Assembly (NCBI GenBank): GCA_029859505.1
Contig: JAOUCZ010000003.1
Span: forward strand, 1 to 46,940
Reading direction: 5' to 3'
Source of the DNA: Lysobacterales bacterium
GTDB taxonomy: Bacteria; Pseudomonadota; Gammaproteobacteria; Xanthomonadales; SZUA-36
Length of the DNA: 46,940 nucleotides
How positions within the stretch are numbered: the first letter of the stretch is position 1; every line of letters starts with the position of its first letter. Shown here piece by piece: positions 1 through 12,660 of the stretch. The translations under genes were made by a program, and so were the position numbers. The notes beneath the pieces are model-generated. The model saw nothing but the letters and a program-made list of their open reading frames with translations, was not told the DNA's origin and did no database searches.

Positions 1-32
1 TGGAACAATAGAGGGATAAAACTTGAATAAGT

Positions 33-86
33 TGTGAATAACTTTGTCATTGAGAAGGAAGAGCGCTTCTCCACAAGTTATACACA
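33..86. promoter_or_regulatory. Putative DnaA-box cluster (part of an oriC-like region upstream of dnaN)
   Basis: TTATNCACA matches: 78-86 TTATACACA (+); 33-41 TGTGAATAA = TTATTCACA (-); 67-75 TTCTCCACA (one mismatch to TTATCCACA). Followed by AT-rich DNA up to dnaN. Confidence 0.65.
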
Positions 87-237
87 GGCTTAACTTAATG
101 ATGTACACAAGGTTGTAGGTTTATAAATATTTGATTTTAAAAGATTTTATAGGCTTATTGGACCAAAACAGCAGCACCTATTACTACTACTGTTTATATA
201 TCTTAATTAAAAAACAGTAATTATTAAGGACCAAAGT

Positions 238-1338
238 ATGAAATTTACTATATCCAGGGAAGTGCTTCTTCAACCCATCAGCCAGGTTATCGGCGTTGTT
301 GAACGTAGACAAACGTTGCCGGTATTGGCTAACTTCATGCTGGTTGCACGAGACGACCGTTTGACTGTCACGGGCACAGATATGGAAGTTGAGCTCATAT
401 CGAGTGTCCCAGCCCATGTAGCCCAGGACGGTGAAATCACTGTTCCAGCCCGTAAGTTTCTGGATATTGTCAAAGCTTTACCGGACGGCGCTAATATTTC
501 TTTCAGTGTCAGTGATGATAAGGCAACACTTTCAGCTGGCCGCAGTCGTTTTACCCTGGCTACTCTGCCCGCTTCAGAGTTTCCCGCGACTGACCAAGTA
601 GAAGCTCTTGAAAACATTAATGTTTCTGAAGAAGAGCTTAAGAGAATGATGGACAAAACCTCGTTTGCTATGGCGAATCAGGATGTGCGTTACTATCTCA
701 ATGGTCTGTTATTTGATTTCAGTAGTGACCAATTACGGGCAATCGCCACCGATGGGCACAGATTGGCAATTTGTGATCTTGAGAGCGCTATCAGTATTAA
801 CAGTGACCGGCAACTTATCGTTCCACGAAAGGGTGTAATGGAACTGACCCGCATGTTGTCAGATGATTCAAATGAGGTCACCCTGGCCATTGGACGTAAC
901 CATGTAAGATTGGTTAAGGGCCACACCACGTTTACTTCGAAGTTGATCGATGGCCGCTTCCCTGACTACAAAGCTGTAGTCCCGGTAGGTGCAGATAGGC
1001 AAATGCTCGTGGACAGAGCCTCATTTATTCATGCTTTGCAAAGGGCCGCAATTTTATCCAATGAAAAGTACAAGGGTGTGAGGCTCGAAGCAGAGGGATC
1101 CACAATTAAGATTATCGCCCATAACCCACAACACGAAGAAGCCGTAGAGGAGATTGAAGCTGAATTCAATTTTGATCGCCTGGCTGTCGGGTTTAATGTG
1201 ACATACCTTCTTGATGCTTTAATGGCAATTGATACAGAACTGGTATCAATGGAACTTAAAGATGCCAATAGCAGTTGCCTGGTTTCCGCACCAGACTCTG
1301 ATATCAACAGACATGTGGTAATGCCGCTAAAGCTTTGA
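238..1338 (+). CDS. dnaN: DNA polymerase III beta subunit (sliding clamp)
   Basis: 366 aa; MKFTISREVLLQPISQVIGVVERRQTLPVLANF and the C-terminal VMPLKL are typical of DnaN; followed by recF-gyrB. Confidence 0.98.
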   Translation: MKFTISREVLLQPISQVIGVVERRQTLPVLANFMLVARDDRLTVTGTDMEVELISSVPAHVAQDGEITVPARKFLDIVKALPDGANISFSVSDDKATLSAGRSRFTLATLPASEFPATDQVEALENINVSEEELKRMMDKTSFAMANQDVRYYLNGLLFDFSSDQLRAIATDGHRLAICDLESAISINSDRQLIVPRKGVMELTRMLSDDSNEVTLAIGRNHVRLVKGHTTFTSKLIDGRFPDYKAVVPVGADRQMLVDRASFIHALQRAAILSNEKYKGVRLEAEGSTIKIIAHNPQHEEAVEEIEAEFNFDRLAVGFNVTYLLDALMAIDTELVSMELKDANSSCLVSAPDSDINRHVVMPLKL

Positions 1339-1356
1339 GCCGGGTAAAACTCCGAT

Positions 1357-2433
1357 ATGCGGGTTAAATCCCTTAATATCAAAAACTTAAGAAATATTTC
1401 ATCGACACAACTGGACTTAGATCCGTCTTTGAACTGTTTCATAGGTGATAACGGTGCGGGTAAAACCAGCATTCTGGAAGCGCTTTCAGTATTGTCCAAG
1501 GGTCGGTCATTCCGAACCGGCCAGATAGCGTCAATTATTGGGCCTGACCACCACAGTTTCCAGGTCGTAAGCAAAATCGAAAGCCATGCGGGCCAACCCC
1601 ATCAACTGGGAATGGAGCGCTATGAAGGTAACTGGTCCGCTCGACATAATGGCGAAAATATAACGCAGTTAAGTGAACTGACCAAGTTACTCCCCCATGT
1701 TCTTCTGGAACCCAATAGCCATACCCTGGTCAGTGGACCGCCTGATGGACGAAGAAAATATCTCGATTGGGGTGTGTTTCACGTGGAACATGCCTTTCTA
1801 ATGCTTTGGAGAAGATACAACCGTGTCTTGAAGCAAAGAAACGCTGCGCTAAAACAATCCAACAGAATGGTAGTGGAGAGTCTTGATCAGCAGTTTTTTC
1901 AGCTAGGTGAGCAATTACATATTGCCAGGGAGAAACACATCACGCTGCTTGATTCCATACTACAGAACCAACTTTCAAGTTTCTGTGAGACTCTTGAAGA
2001 CATAAAGATTGTATACAAGAAGGGTTGGACAGGGGAAAGCCTCAAGGAAGCACTTCAGTTATCGGAGATTCGGGACATGGAGAGAGGATCTACAGGTCCA
2101 GGCCCGCACAAGGCAGATTTAAATTTATCGTTAAGCGGTGTACCCGCAAGAGAACGACTTTCCCGGGGTGAGCAAAAAGCCATGACTGCCGCCCTGATTA
2201 TGTCACAAGCGCAAATGATATGTGAATCAGGAGAAAAGCCGGTATTAATGCTCGATGACCTTTCTTCAGAGTTTGACGAAAAGCACCTGGCGAAAGTACT
2301 GAATGCTGGAATGGAACTGGATACACAGATTTTGCTGACTGGAACAGTTTTGCCACCCGCGATTAAGTCTCTAAACAGCCAATTCAGAGTGTTTCACGTG
2401 AAACACGGTAGTGTTACAGTAATGACCCTGTAA
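1357..2433 (+). CDS. recF: DNA replication and repair protein RecF
   Basis: Walker A GDNGAGKTSILEA, signature LSRGEQKAMTAALIM, Walker B PVLMLDDLSSEFDEKH; dnaN-recF-gyrB synteny. Confidence 0.97.
   Translation: MRVKSLNIKNLRNISSTQLDLDPSLNCFIGDNGAGKTSILEALSVLSKGRSFRTGQIASIIGPDHHSFQVVSKIESHAGQPHQLGMERYEGNWSARHNGENITQLSELTKLLPHVLLEPNSHTLVSGPPDGRRKYLDWGVFHVEHAFLMLWRRYNRVLKQRNAALKQSNRMVVESLDQQFFQLGEQLHIAREKHITLLDSILQNQLSSFCETLEDIKIVYKKGWTGESLKEALQLSEIRDMERGSTGPGPHKADLNLSLSGVPARERLSRGEQKAMTAALIMSQAQMICESGEKPVLMLDDLSSEFDEKHLAKVLNAGMELDTQILLTGTVLPPAIKSLNSQFRVFHVKHGSVTVMTL
1775..1790. promoter_or_regulatory. parS centromere-like ParB site (inside recF)
   Basis: TGTTTCACGTGGAACA; reverse complement TGTTCCACGTGAAACA matches the TGTTNCACGTGAAACA parS consensus. 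Confidence 0.9.
2390..2405. promoter_or_regulatory. parS centromere-like ParB site (inside recF 3' end)
   Basis: TGTTTCACGTGAAACA, perfect 16-bp palindromic parS (18 bp palindrome GTGTTTCACGTGAAACAC at 2389-2406). Confidence 0.95.
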
Positions 2434-2454
2434 ATGGGTTAAAGTCCTAAAAAA

Positions 2455-2484
2455 CAGACATTTAATGCCACTCAGTGGTATAAT
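2455..2484 (+). promoter_or_regulatory. Candidate sigma-70 promoter for gyrB
   Basis: CAGACA (2455-2460), 18 nt spacer, TATAAT (2479-2484), about 100 bp upstream of the gyrB start. Confidence 0.5.
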
Positions 2485-2488
2485 GTAG

Positions 2489-4987
<2,499 letters not shown>

Positions 4988-4989
4988 TT

Positions 4990-5014
4990 ACAGCCCGGAA
5001 AAGATCCGGGCTGT
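4990..5014. terminator. Bidirectional intrinsic terminator between convergent gyrB and glyS
   Basis: ACAGCCCGG-AAAAGAT-CCGGGCTGT, 9-bp perfect stem between convergent genes; only a short T-tract follows. Confidence 0.7.
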
Positions 5015-5037
5015 TATTTCACCAGGTATTGCTGAGA

Positions 5038-7155
5038 TCAACCCAGTAAGGCAAGGTTTGCAATACGGTCAAATAAACCCTTGAGTTCGGCCAGTAGATT
5101 TAACCTGTTCAGGCGCACTTCCGGGTTGTCATCCATTACCATAACCTTGTCAAAAAAGGCTTCAATACTTTCAGACAAACCGGCGAGAAGCGTCAGGGCA
5201 GCAGTGTAGTCTGCCTCTTCATAGAGCTTATCCAGGTCATTAGATATTCTTCTAACTTCTTCGAAAAGAAATGCTTCTTCGTTAATAAGTAATATATCTT
5301 CTCTAATCTTGTTATTTATATCCTGACCCGATTTACGCAAAATATTGCCAATTCGCTTATTGGCGCCGGCCAGTTCTGAAGCCACATCGAGTCGCATGAA
5401 CTCCTGTAAAGCATCAAGCCGCGTTACAAGGTCAGGTAGCGTACTGAGTGGTGCATCCAGTGCCGCATTCACGAGACTGGTTTCATAACCCTGCTCTAGC
5501 AGGTAGTTCTTCAGTCGCTCCAATATGAACCGGCGAAGTTCCAGCAGAACCTCCGGCGAGACTGGCAGCTGCTCCTGCAGGGCTAAAGCCGAAATTGCCA
5601 GCCCCCTGTCAAGTTCAATATTTAACTCACCATCAAGCAATATACGAACCACACCCAATGCGGCACGGCGCAATGCAAAAGGATCCTTGTTGCCGGACGG
5701 TTTAAGCCCGGTCGCGAAAATACCGGTGAGCGTATCTAATCGATCAGCCAGTGCGACAACTTTTCCAAGTGCCTCAGAGGCTAATTGATCGCCCGAAAAG
5801 GCGGGAAGGTAGTGCTCTCCAATGGCGAGGGCCACCTCATTAGTTTCACCGCTTTGCAGGGCATAATAACGCCCCATTACACCCTGGAGCTCCGGAAACT
5901 CTCCTACCATCTGACTGACAAGATCGCACTTACACAGACTGGCAGCGCGGTAAGCTGCTATGCTGTCGACCCCTGTATCATCGGCTATCTTCTTTGATAT
6001 TGAGGCGATACGCCTTGATTTGTCGCCAACGGACCCTAACGTATTTTGAAAAACAATATTATCAAGCTGAACCAACCAGTCGTCGATCGAAGACTTATTG
6101 TCCTGATCCCAAAAGAATCGGGCATCTGAAAGCCGGGGCCGGATTACCCTTTCAAATCCTTCACGTACGGCATCAAAATCAAGACTGTCCAGGTTGGCAA
6201 CAGCGATAAACCGGTTTACCAACTGGCCCTGATCTTTGCTAAGCAACGGAAAGAACTTCTGATGATCCTGCATACTCGCGATCAGGGCCTCGGCGGGAAC
6301 AGACAGGAATTCCTTGTCAAAGCTTCCGCAAATAGAACGTGGCCACTCGACCAGATTGGTAACCTCCGCAAGTAAACTGTCGCTGATCAAAGCCTTGGCA
6401 CCGGCGTTTTCGCCCAATGTCTCGACCTGGTTTCTGATTTTTTCCTGTCGCTTACCCTGATCCGCTATAACAAAAGCGTCCTCAAGTACTTTCTCGTAAT
6501 CACCGGCGGTTGCTATTACGTGTGGTCCAGGACTGTGAATACGGTGTCCGCGGGTGGTATTGCCGGCGTGTAGTCCAAACAGACTGCCTTGCAGAACCCT
6601 GGGGCCATGCATGATAACCAACCAATGTACCGGACGGACGAAACTGAAATCATGGGAAGCCCAACGCATGGGCTTTGCCACTGGTAAAGCCACCAGGGCC
6701 TTTTGCAGCATGGGTAAGAGCAAAACTTCAAGCGTCTGACCAGGCTTTGTTACCTTGCAAAACAACCATTCACCAGCATCGGTCTTTAGTGTGTCGAGTT
6801 CATCAACAGATTTGCCAACAGATCTCGCAAAACCGGTGGCGGCAGGTGTCGGCTGCTTATCAGCATCATATGCTGCTGTAAGGGCAGGACCCTTTCGATT
6901 CATCACCTGGTCCGGTTGACCCGCCGCTACTCCCGATATCAGTAGAGCTAGCCTTCTGGGGGTGTAATAAACCCGGCTCTTGTCAGCATCGAAGCTTAGT
7001 TCTGCCTTCTTGAGTTGGTCCATAAACCCGCTGAACAGTGTCTTACCGAGATTGGATAGCGACTTTGGGGGTAATTCTTCACAACCCAGTTCGATTAACA
7101 GGTCTGCTGAATCGTGAGCATTGTTATTGCTATCCACGTTGTTTGCCTTAGTCAT
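5038..7155 (-). CDS. glyS: Glycyl-tRNA synthetase beta subunit
   Basis: 705 aa; [52 protein letters not shown]; overlaps the glyQ 3' end. Confidence 0.97.
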   Translation of the reverse strand: MTKANNVDSNNNAHDSADLLIELGCEELPPKSLSNLGKTLFSGFMDQLKKAELSFDADKSRVYYTPRRLALLISGVAAGQPDQVMNRKGPALTAAYDADKQPTPAATGFARSVGKSVDELDTLKTDAGEWLFCKVTKPGQTLEVLLLPMLQKALVALPVAKPMRWASHDFSFVRPVHWLVIMHGPRVLQGSLFGLHAGNTTRGHRIHSPGPHVIATAGDYEKVLEDAFVIADQGKRQEKIRNQVETLGENAGAKALISDSLLAEVTNLVEWPRSICGSFDKEFLSVPAEALIASMQDHQKFFPLLSKDQGQLVNRFIAVANLDSLDFDAVREGFERVIRPRLSDARFFWDQDNKSSIDDWLVQLDNIVFQNTLGSVGDKSRRIASISKKIADDTGVDSIAAYRAASLCKCDLVSQMVGEFPELQGVMGRYYALQSGETNEVALAIGEHYLPAFSGDQLASEALGKVVALADRLDTLTGIFATGLKPSGNKDPFALRRAALGVVRILLDGELNIELDRGLAISALALQEQLPVSPEVLLELRRFILERLKNYLLEQGYETSLVNAALDAPLSTLPDLVTRLDALQEFMRLDVASELAGANKRIGNILRKSGQDINNKIREDILLINEEAFLFEEVRRISNDLDKLYEEADYTAALTLLAGLSESIEAFFDKVMVMDDNPEVRLNRLNLLAELKGLFDRIANLALLG

Positions 7156-8041
7156 CAGCGCTCTCCTTCAGTCCCGGAAACCCCAGGCCTTCCCTGCGGG
7201 CAAGATAAGCCTCTGCTACTTTACGTGACAGGTTTCTGACCCTGAGAATAAAGCGTTGTCGCTCGGTCACCGATATTGCGCGACGAGCGTCCAACAGATT
7301 GAATGTGTGTGATGCTTTGAGCACCTGTTCGTAGGCTGGTAATGGCAGATCTAGCTCTACCAGTTTTCCCGCTTCGGATTCGCAGGTATCAAACAAGGTG
7401 AAAAGAGAAGCAGTATCAGCATGTTCAAAATTGTAGGTCGACTGCTCAACCTCATTCTGGTGAAAAACCTCACCGTAAGTAACCGTTCTACCGCCGGTAT
7501 CAGTCCAGACCAGGTCAAATATGCTATCGACATTCTGTAGGTACATCGCCAGTCGTTCGAGACCATAGGTAATTTCGCCCATGACAGGTCGGCACTCCAG
7601 ACCACCAGCTTGTTGAAAGTAAGTGAACTGGGTAACTTCCATGCCATTGAGCCAGACTTCCCAGCCAAGACCCCAGGCACCAAGCGTCGGGGATTCCCAG
7701 TTATCCTCAACAAAGCGGATATCGTGAACAGCGGGGTCAATACCGATAGCTTTTAATGAGCCCAGGTACAATTCCTGAAAGTTCTCTGGTGCCGGTTTCA
7801 TGACAACCTGATATTGGTAGTAGTGCTGCAGACGGTTCGGGTTTTCACCATAACGGCCATCCGTAGGTCGCCTGCATGGCTGTACATAAGCCGAATTCCA
7901 TGGCTCGGGGCCGATAGAACGCAAAAAAGTTGCCGGATGGAAGGTGCCAGCGCCCACTTCCATGTCGAGTGGTTGCACCAGTACGCAACCCTGTTCTGCC
8001 CAATAATTTTGCAGGCAGTTGATAAAATCTTGAAAAGTCAT
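7148..8041 (-). CDS. glyQ: Glycyl-tRNA synthetase alpha subunit
   Basis: [48 protein letters not shown]. The ORF extends to 8122, but homology begins at the ATG whose complement is 8039-8041. Confidence 0.97.
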   Translation of the reverse strand: MTFQDFINCLQNYWAEQGCVLVQPLDMEVGAGTFHPATFLRSIGPEPWNSAYVQPCRRPTDGRYGENPNRLQHYYQYQVVMKPAPENFQELYLGSLKAIGIDPAVHDIRFVEDNWESPTLGAWGLGWEVWLNGMEVTQFTYFQQAGGLECRPVMGEITYGLERLAMYLQNVDSIFDLVWTDTGGRTVTYGEVFHQNEVEQSTYNFEHADTASLFTLFDTCESEAGKLVELDLPLPAYEQVLKASHTFNLLDARRAISVTERQRFILRVRNLSRKVAEAYLARREGLGFPGLKESADD

Positions 8042-8128
8042 GAAAATCCCGGGGTCTGATAACCGACTAATTAACCGCCTAGTATAGCCAAGCGTGGTGA
8101 AAGACAGAAGAAAAATGGACAAAAAGCA

Positions 8129-8830
8129 TTGAAACAGATCGCATTAGTTAAAATGGGTTGTACCGTAGACCAGATAAGGCCGCGGCACGGGGATTTTGAA
8201 GATTGGTTTGCGGATGGATTGGGTGTCGCGAATCTTTTACAGATAGACGTGTTCAGAAATGAATCATTACCAGCACCGGACGGTTTGGCTGGAATCGTGA
8301 TCACGGGTTCACCAGCAATGGTATCCGCTAAATTGGACTGGAGTGAGCGTACTTCCAGATGGCTACATCAGGCGGTGCAGACAAACGTAAAGATACTTGG
8401 CGTCTGTTACGGTCATCAATTGCTTGCACACGCTCTGGGCGGTGTTGCCGGAACTAATCCTGCTGGTCGTCAAATCGGAACGGTTAATTCTCATCTTATT
8501 GATAATATTGATAAAGATCCATTGTTGGGATTTTTACCAAAAAGATTCACGGCACAAGCCTCTCATTCTGAAGTAGTGCTGCAACTACCTCCGGGTGCTC
8601 AACGTTTGGCTACCAGCCCTTTGGATGAAAACTTTGCAATTCGGTTTTCAGAAAATGCCTGGGGCGTGCAGTATCATCCGGAGTTTTCCGCACCGGTCAT
8701 GTCGGATTATATTCATTACAGGGCAGACGCTTTGCGTGAGGAAGGCTTGAACCCTGAAGAACTCATGGCCAGCGTCACGGAAACCGAAGAGGCGGCTTCC
8801 GTGTTAACGAAATTTGTTGAATTGCTTTGA
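8129..8830 (+). CDS. Class I glutamine amidotransferase (GMP synthase glutaminase-like)
   Basis: [15 protein letters not shown] nucleophile motif, VQYHPEF histidine motif; TTG start inferred. Confidence 0.85.
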   Translation: MKQIALVKMGCTVDQIRPRHGDFEDWFADGLGVANLLQIDVFRNESLPAPDGLAGIVITGSPAMVSAKLDWSERTSRWLHQAVQTNVKILGVCYGHQLLAHALGGVAGTNPAGRQIGTVNSHLIDNIDKDPLLGFLPKRFTAQASHSEVVLQLPPGAQRLATSPLDENFAIRFSENAWGVQYHPEFSAPVMSDYIHYRADALREEGLNPEELMASVTETEEAASVLTKFVELL

Positions 8831-8909
8831 GTTTTGAAACTAGCTCTAATCTATCAACGGAGAAACCCATCCCTTTGTGATGAGCGGTTCTATCAAAAAG
8901 CCATGGAAA

Positions 8910-9359
8910 CTACTCCGCAGATTCAACCTTAAAAATAACGCCATCAACACCGGTTACCCTGATGTGTGTCCCGGTCGGTAAATCCGGGCCTTTTACCTTC
9001 CAGGTGGAATCGTCCACGGTCACTTTACCCACACCATTGGTGATTGGCGCAGTAAGTGAAAAAACACGCCCGATGTATTGTTGACCACGGCGGTTCAGAT
9101 TGGGCTGGTCGGTTTTGGACGGCCGGCTTTCCCGGTATTTTCGCCAGGCCAGAACAGCCACAATGGATGCAATGGCAAACAGTATCAACTGGGTCTCAAG
9201 ATCAATGGAAGGGAAAACCAGCAAAATCAGACCAACGGCGGCGGCGGCTATTCCAAGCCACAGAAAGAAGAAGGCCGGTGCTGTGAGTTCCAGTATTAAC
9301 AATACTCCAGCGAGTATCCACCAGTGCCAGAATACAATATGGTCAAACCACTCCATCAT
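8910..9359 (-). CDS. NfeD family membrane protein
   Basis: Hydrophobic N-terminus and C-terminal OB-like domain (RRGQQYIGRVFSLTAPITNGVGKVTVDDSTWKVKGPDLPTGTHIRVTGVDG); adjacent to an SPFH gene. Confidence 0.88.
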   Translation of the reverse strand: MMEWFDHIVFWHWWILAGVLLILELTAPAFFFLWLGIAAAAVGLILLVFPSIDLETQLILFAIASIVAVLAWRKYRESRPSKTDQPNLNRRGQQYIGRVFSLTAPITNGVGKVTVDDSTWKVKGPDLPTGTHIRVTGVDGVIFKVESAE

Positions 9360-9361
9360 TT

Positions 9362-10297
9362 TCAGCTACTCCCGCCTGTTTTATCGCCGCTGACAGACTT
9401 TGCTATTTCAGTGATTCCCGCCAGGCTGCCGAGAATACCTGTTGTTTCCATCGGCAATAGCAGTGTCTTCTGGTTTGCAGAGGTGGCAAATGTTTTCAGT
9501 GCATCAACATACTTTTGCGCGACAAAATAATTGATGGCCTGCATGTCACCCGCAGCAATAGCCTCTGAAACCATCGTTGTGGCTTTGGCTTCAGCTTCTG
9601 CCAGCCGCTCACGGGCCTCAGCATCCCTGTAAGCCGCTTCCTTACGACCTTCCGCGTCCAGAACAATGGCTTGCTTTTCACCCTCAGCCTTTAGAATTTC
9701 TGCCTGTCTGAAACCTTCAGCCTCAAGAATATTGGCGCGCTTTTCACGCTCGGCCTTCATTTGCCTGGCCATCGCATTGACCAGGTCCATGGGCGGTGTA
9801 ATGTCCTTGATCTCAATACGTGTAACTTTAAGCCCCCAGGGTGTGGTGGCTTCATCAACTACATTCAGAAGCTGGGCATTGATGGTGTCGCGCTTGGATA
9901 AAGCGTCATCCAGATCCATTGAGCCCAGAACGGTACGGATATTGGTGACTGTCAGGTTTAAAATGGCATGTTCTAGCCGGAAAACTTCGTAGGCTGCCTT
10001 GGCGGCATCCAGTACCTGGAAAAACACTACGCCATCCACGGTCAGGACCGCGTTGTCCTTGGAAATAACCTCCTGTGATGGAACATCCAGAACACGCTCC
10101 ATCATATTGACGCGTTGTCCGACCCGGTTAACAAATGGAACCATTAAATGAAAGCCAGGACGAAATGTGGTGTTGTACTTACCGAAACGCTCTATTGTGT
10201 ATTCGTAACCCTGCCGGACGATGATGACAGCTTTACGGAGAACAATAACAGCGAGAAACACCAGAACAATTGCCGTGATTAGTGCGTTTTCAAACAT
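9362..10297 (-). CDS. SPFH/Band 7 domain protein (stomatin/QmcA-like)
   Basis: [83 protein letters not shown]. Confidence 0.93.
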   Translation of the reverse strand: MFENALITAIVLVFLAVIVLRKAVIIVRQGYEYTIERFGKYNTTFRPGFHLMVPFVNRVGQRVNMMERVLDVPSQEVISKDNAVLTVDGVVFFQVLDAAKAAYEVFRLEHAILNLTVTNIRTVLGSMDLDDALSKRDTINAQLLNVVDEATTPWGLKVTRIEIKDITPPMDLVNAMARQMKAEREKRANILEAEGFRQAEILKAEGEKQAIVLDAEGRKEAAYRDAEARERLAEAEAKATTMVSEAIAAGDMQAINYFVAQKYVDALKTFATSANQKTLLLPMETTGILGSLAGITEIAKSVSGDKTGGSS

Positions 10298-10433
10298 TTT
10301 AATCCCTTTTTTTAGCTTGAAGCAGGTAAGGTTAACTCTTCATAATTAACCGCTTTTTCCAATTTTAAAGGGTATCAGAAATCGCCTTGACCGGGATGCC
10401 CCAAAAGTCACTGGCAAAACCTCAACAACAGGA

Positions 10434-11171
10434 ATGAACATGAGCGATGAACAGGACAGGTTATTTGCCAACAACCGGGCGTTAACCTCGGGATTCCGCT
10501 TTGATGAGCAGGTGGTCAAGGTGTTCCCTGATATGATTGCCCGTTCAGTGCCGGGGTACGAATTGGTGGTACCGATGATCGGTTTGCTGGCAAGACGTTA
10601 CGCTCAGCCTGATTCACAAATTTACGACCTGGGTTGTTCCCTGGGAGCAGCCAGTCTGGCCATGAGTCTTGCGGTCAAAGCCAGTGGTATCAGGATCATT
10701 GCAATAGATAATTCCGAGGCCATGGTCGGTCGTTGCAAAGAAAACCTGGTGGATAAAAGCGGCGTCATTCCAATCGATGTTCGCCTGAAGGATATACTGG
10801 ATATTGAGATTGAAAATGCATCGGTTGTAGTGCTCAACTTCACCTTGCAGTTTCTTGGCCGGGATCAACGCCAGTCTTTGATCAACCGAATTTCGGCAGG
10901 TATGCGTGAAGGAGGGGCATTGATTATTTCAGAAAAAATATGCTTTGAAGACGTGCAGGAACAAACGGATCAGACCACGTGGCATCACGATTTCAAGCGT
11001 GCTCAGGGTTATTCGGACCTGGAAATTGCCCAAAAACGTAATGCTTTGGAAGATGTTCTGCGTCCGGAAACCGAGGCCTCTCATTTCCAGCGCCTGCAAC
11101 AGGCCGGTTTTCCCCGATACCATCGCTGGTTTCAATGTTTTAGTTTTGTCAGCTATATCGCATTCAAGTGA
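10434..11171 (+). CDS. cmoA: Carboxy-S-adenosyl-L-methionine synthase
   Basis: DEQVVKVFPDMIARSVPGYELVVPMIGLLARRY, YDLGCSLGAASLAM; followed by cmoB with a GTGA overlap. Confidence 0.95.
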   Translation: MNMSDEQDRLFANNRALTSGFRFDEQVVKVFPDMIARSVPGYELVVPMIGLLARRYAQPDSQIYDLGCSLGAASLAMSLAVKASGIRIIAIDNSEAMVGRCKENLVDKSGVIPIDVRLKDILDIEIENASVVVLNFTLQFLGRDQRQSLINRISAGMREGGALIISEKICFEDVQEQTDQTTWHHDFKRAQGYSDLEIAQKRNALEDVLRPETEASHFQRLQQAGFPRYHRWFQCFSFVSYIAFK

Positions 11172-12106
11172 AGAACCCTTATCTTCAATTACAGACATCA
11201 GCCTGGTATGAGCTGGCGGAGTCCGGCTGGCAGGGTCTGAAAAACTCTAACCATGGTGACCTGCCGCATTGGCTTGAGAGCATAGACAGCCTGCCTGAAG
11301 GTGACGGTTACCATCAACTGGACCGCGATGCACCTGAACTTGGTCGACCGGTTGCAGATCCGGCGTTATTGCGTCGGGAGTTGCTCAATTTACACCCATG
11401 GCGCAAGGGACCACTGAAGTTGGGTGGTGTCAAAATAGATACAGAGTGGCGCTCTGACTGGAAATGGAACCGTTTAAAACCGCATCTTGATCTCAAAAAC
11501 CATAAAATTCTGGATATTGGTTGCGGCAATGGTTATTTCGGTTTGCGTATGTTGGCCGCCGGCGCCCAACTGGTGGTGGGTATTGATCCTACAATGGTCT
11601 TTGTCATGCAATGGCTGGCGATGAGAAAGCTGGGACCTGGATTGAATAATTTTGTCCTGCCGCTAGGTATTGAAGACCTGCCGTCAGATACCCCCGGCTT
11701 CGACAGCGTTTTTTCGATGGGTGTTTTATATCATCGGCGCAAACCTGTTGAACACCTTGTGCAGCTAAAGAACCTGACCCGACCGGGTGGTCAGATCATT
11801 TTGGAAACGCTGATTTTGGAGGGTGAGAGCAAGGCAATACTGAACCCGTCAGGCCGTTATGCACGGATGCGCAATGTACACGCCATTCCAGACCTGCTGG
11901 TTCTGCATTATTGGCTGGAGCAGGCGGGTCTAAGCAATACAAAGGTACTTGATGTGAGTAAAACCAGCCTCGATGAGCAACGCCGTACCGACTGGATGAC
12001 CTTTGAATCCCTGCGTGAGTGCCTGGATATTGAAAACCCTTCCATTACCATTGAAGGACACCCCGCGCCAACCAGGGCAGCATTGCTTATCCAGGTTGAT
12101 GAATAA
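11168..12106 (+). CDS. cmoB: tRNA U34 carboxymethyltransferase
   Basis: WRSDWKWNRLKPHLDLKNHKILDIGCGNGYFGLRMLAAGAQLVVGIDPT, SMGVLYHRRKPVEHL. Confidence 0.96.
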   Translation: MKNPYLQLQTSAWYELAESGWQGLKNSNHGDLPHWLESIDSLPEGDGYHQLDRDAPELGRPVADPALLRRELLNLHPWRKGPLKLGGVKIDTEWRSDWKWNRLKPHLDLKNHKILDIGCGNGYFGLRMLAAGAQLVVGIDPTMVFVMQWLAMRKLGPGLNNFVLPLGIEDLPSDTPGFDSVFSMGVLYHRRKPVEHLVQLKNLTRPGGQIILETLILEGESKAILNPSGRYARMRNVHAIPDLLVLHYWLEQAGLSNTKVLDVSKTSLDEQRRTDWMTFESLRECLDIENPSITIEGHPAPTRAALLIQVDE

Positions 12107-12143
12107 ACCGAATACCCAACAAATAAAACAGGACAACAGGACA

Positions 12144-12638
12144 ATGACATATTCAACTCCCGATATTTGTGATCAATTTCCGGACCGGTTGCAGATCGCC
12201 GAACCATTGTTCACCGAGTTTGGCGGCAAAGTTTGTTTCAGTGGAGAGATTGTCACCATCAAGTGTTTTGAAGATAACTCGCTGGTCAAACAAAACCTGG
12301 CTACTGCAGGTCACGGCAAGGTACTGGTCGTGGACGGAGGGGGCTCGTTAAGATGCGCATTACTCGGCGATTTACTGGGGGCTATGGCGGTAGAAAATGG
12401 CTGGCAGGGGGTGATTGTCAATGGTTGTGTGCGCGATGTGGAAATTCTCAAAAGCATGGATCTTGGTGTGCGGGCGCTCAATTGCTATCCGCTCAAATCC
12501 AAAAAACGGAATGAGGGTCAACTTAACCTGCCGGTAAGGTTTGCCGGCGTTAATTTTGAGCCGGGCCAATACCTATATGCTGACGAAAACGGGATAGTAG
12601 TGGCCGATGATGCGTTGGATATTACCGGGAATGGATAG
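12144..12638 (+). CDS. rraA: RraA family protein (ribonuclease E activity regulator/aldolase-like)
   Basis: STPDICDQFPDRLQIAEPLFTEFGGKVCFSGEIVTIKCFEDNSLVK, GDLLGAMAVENGWQGVIVNGCVRDV; start at the ATG at 12144 rather than the ORF start at 12003. Confidence 0.92.
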   Translation: MTYSTPDICDQFPDRLQIAEPLFTEFGGKVCFSGEIVTIKCFEDNSLVKQNLATAGHGKVLVVDGGGSLRCALLGDLLGAMAVENGWQGVIVNGCVRDVEILKSMDLGVRALNCYPLKSKKRNEGQLNLPVRFAGVNFEPGQYLYADENGIVVADDALDITGNG

Positions 12639-12660
12639 ATCAGGTTCCCGGGTAATTCGA

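Noticed and set aside
270-656. Antisense ORF (128 aa) over dnaN
   Set aside because: Shadow ORF of a strongly supported CDS; no recognisable protein features or RBS.
10334-10355. GGTTAA...TTAACC inverted repeat upstream of the SPFH gene
   Set aside because: Only 6-bp arms with a 10-nt spacer in AT-rich DNA; too weak to call an operator.
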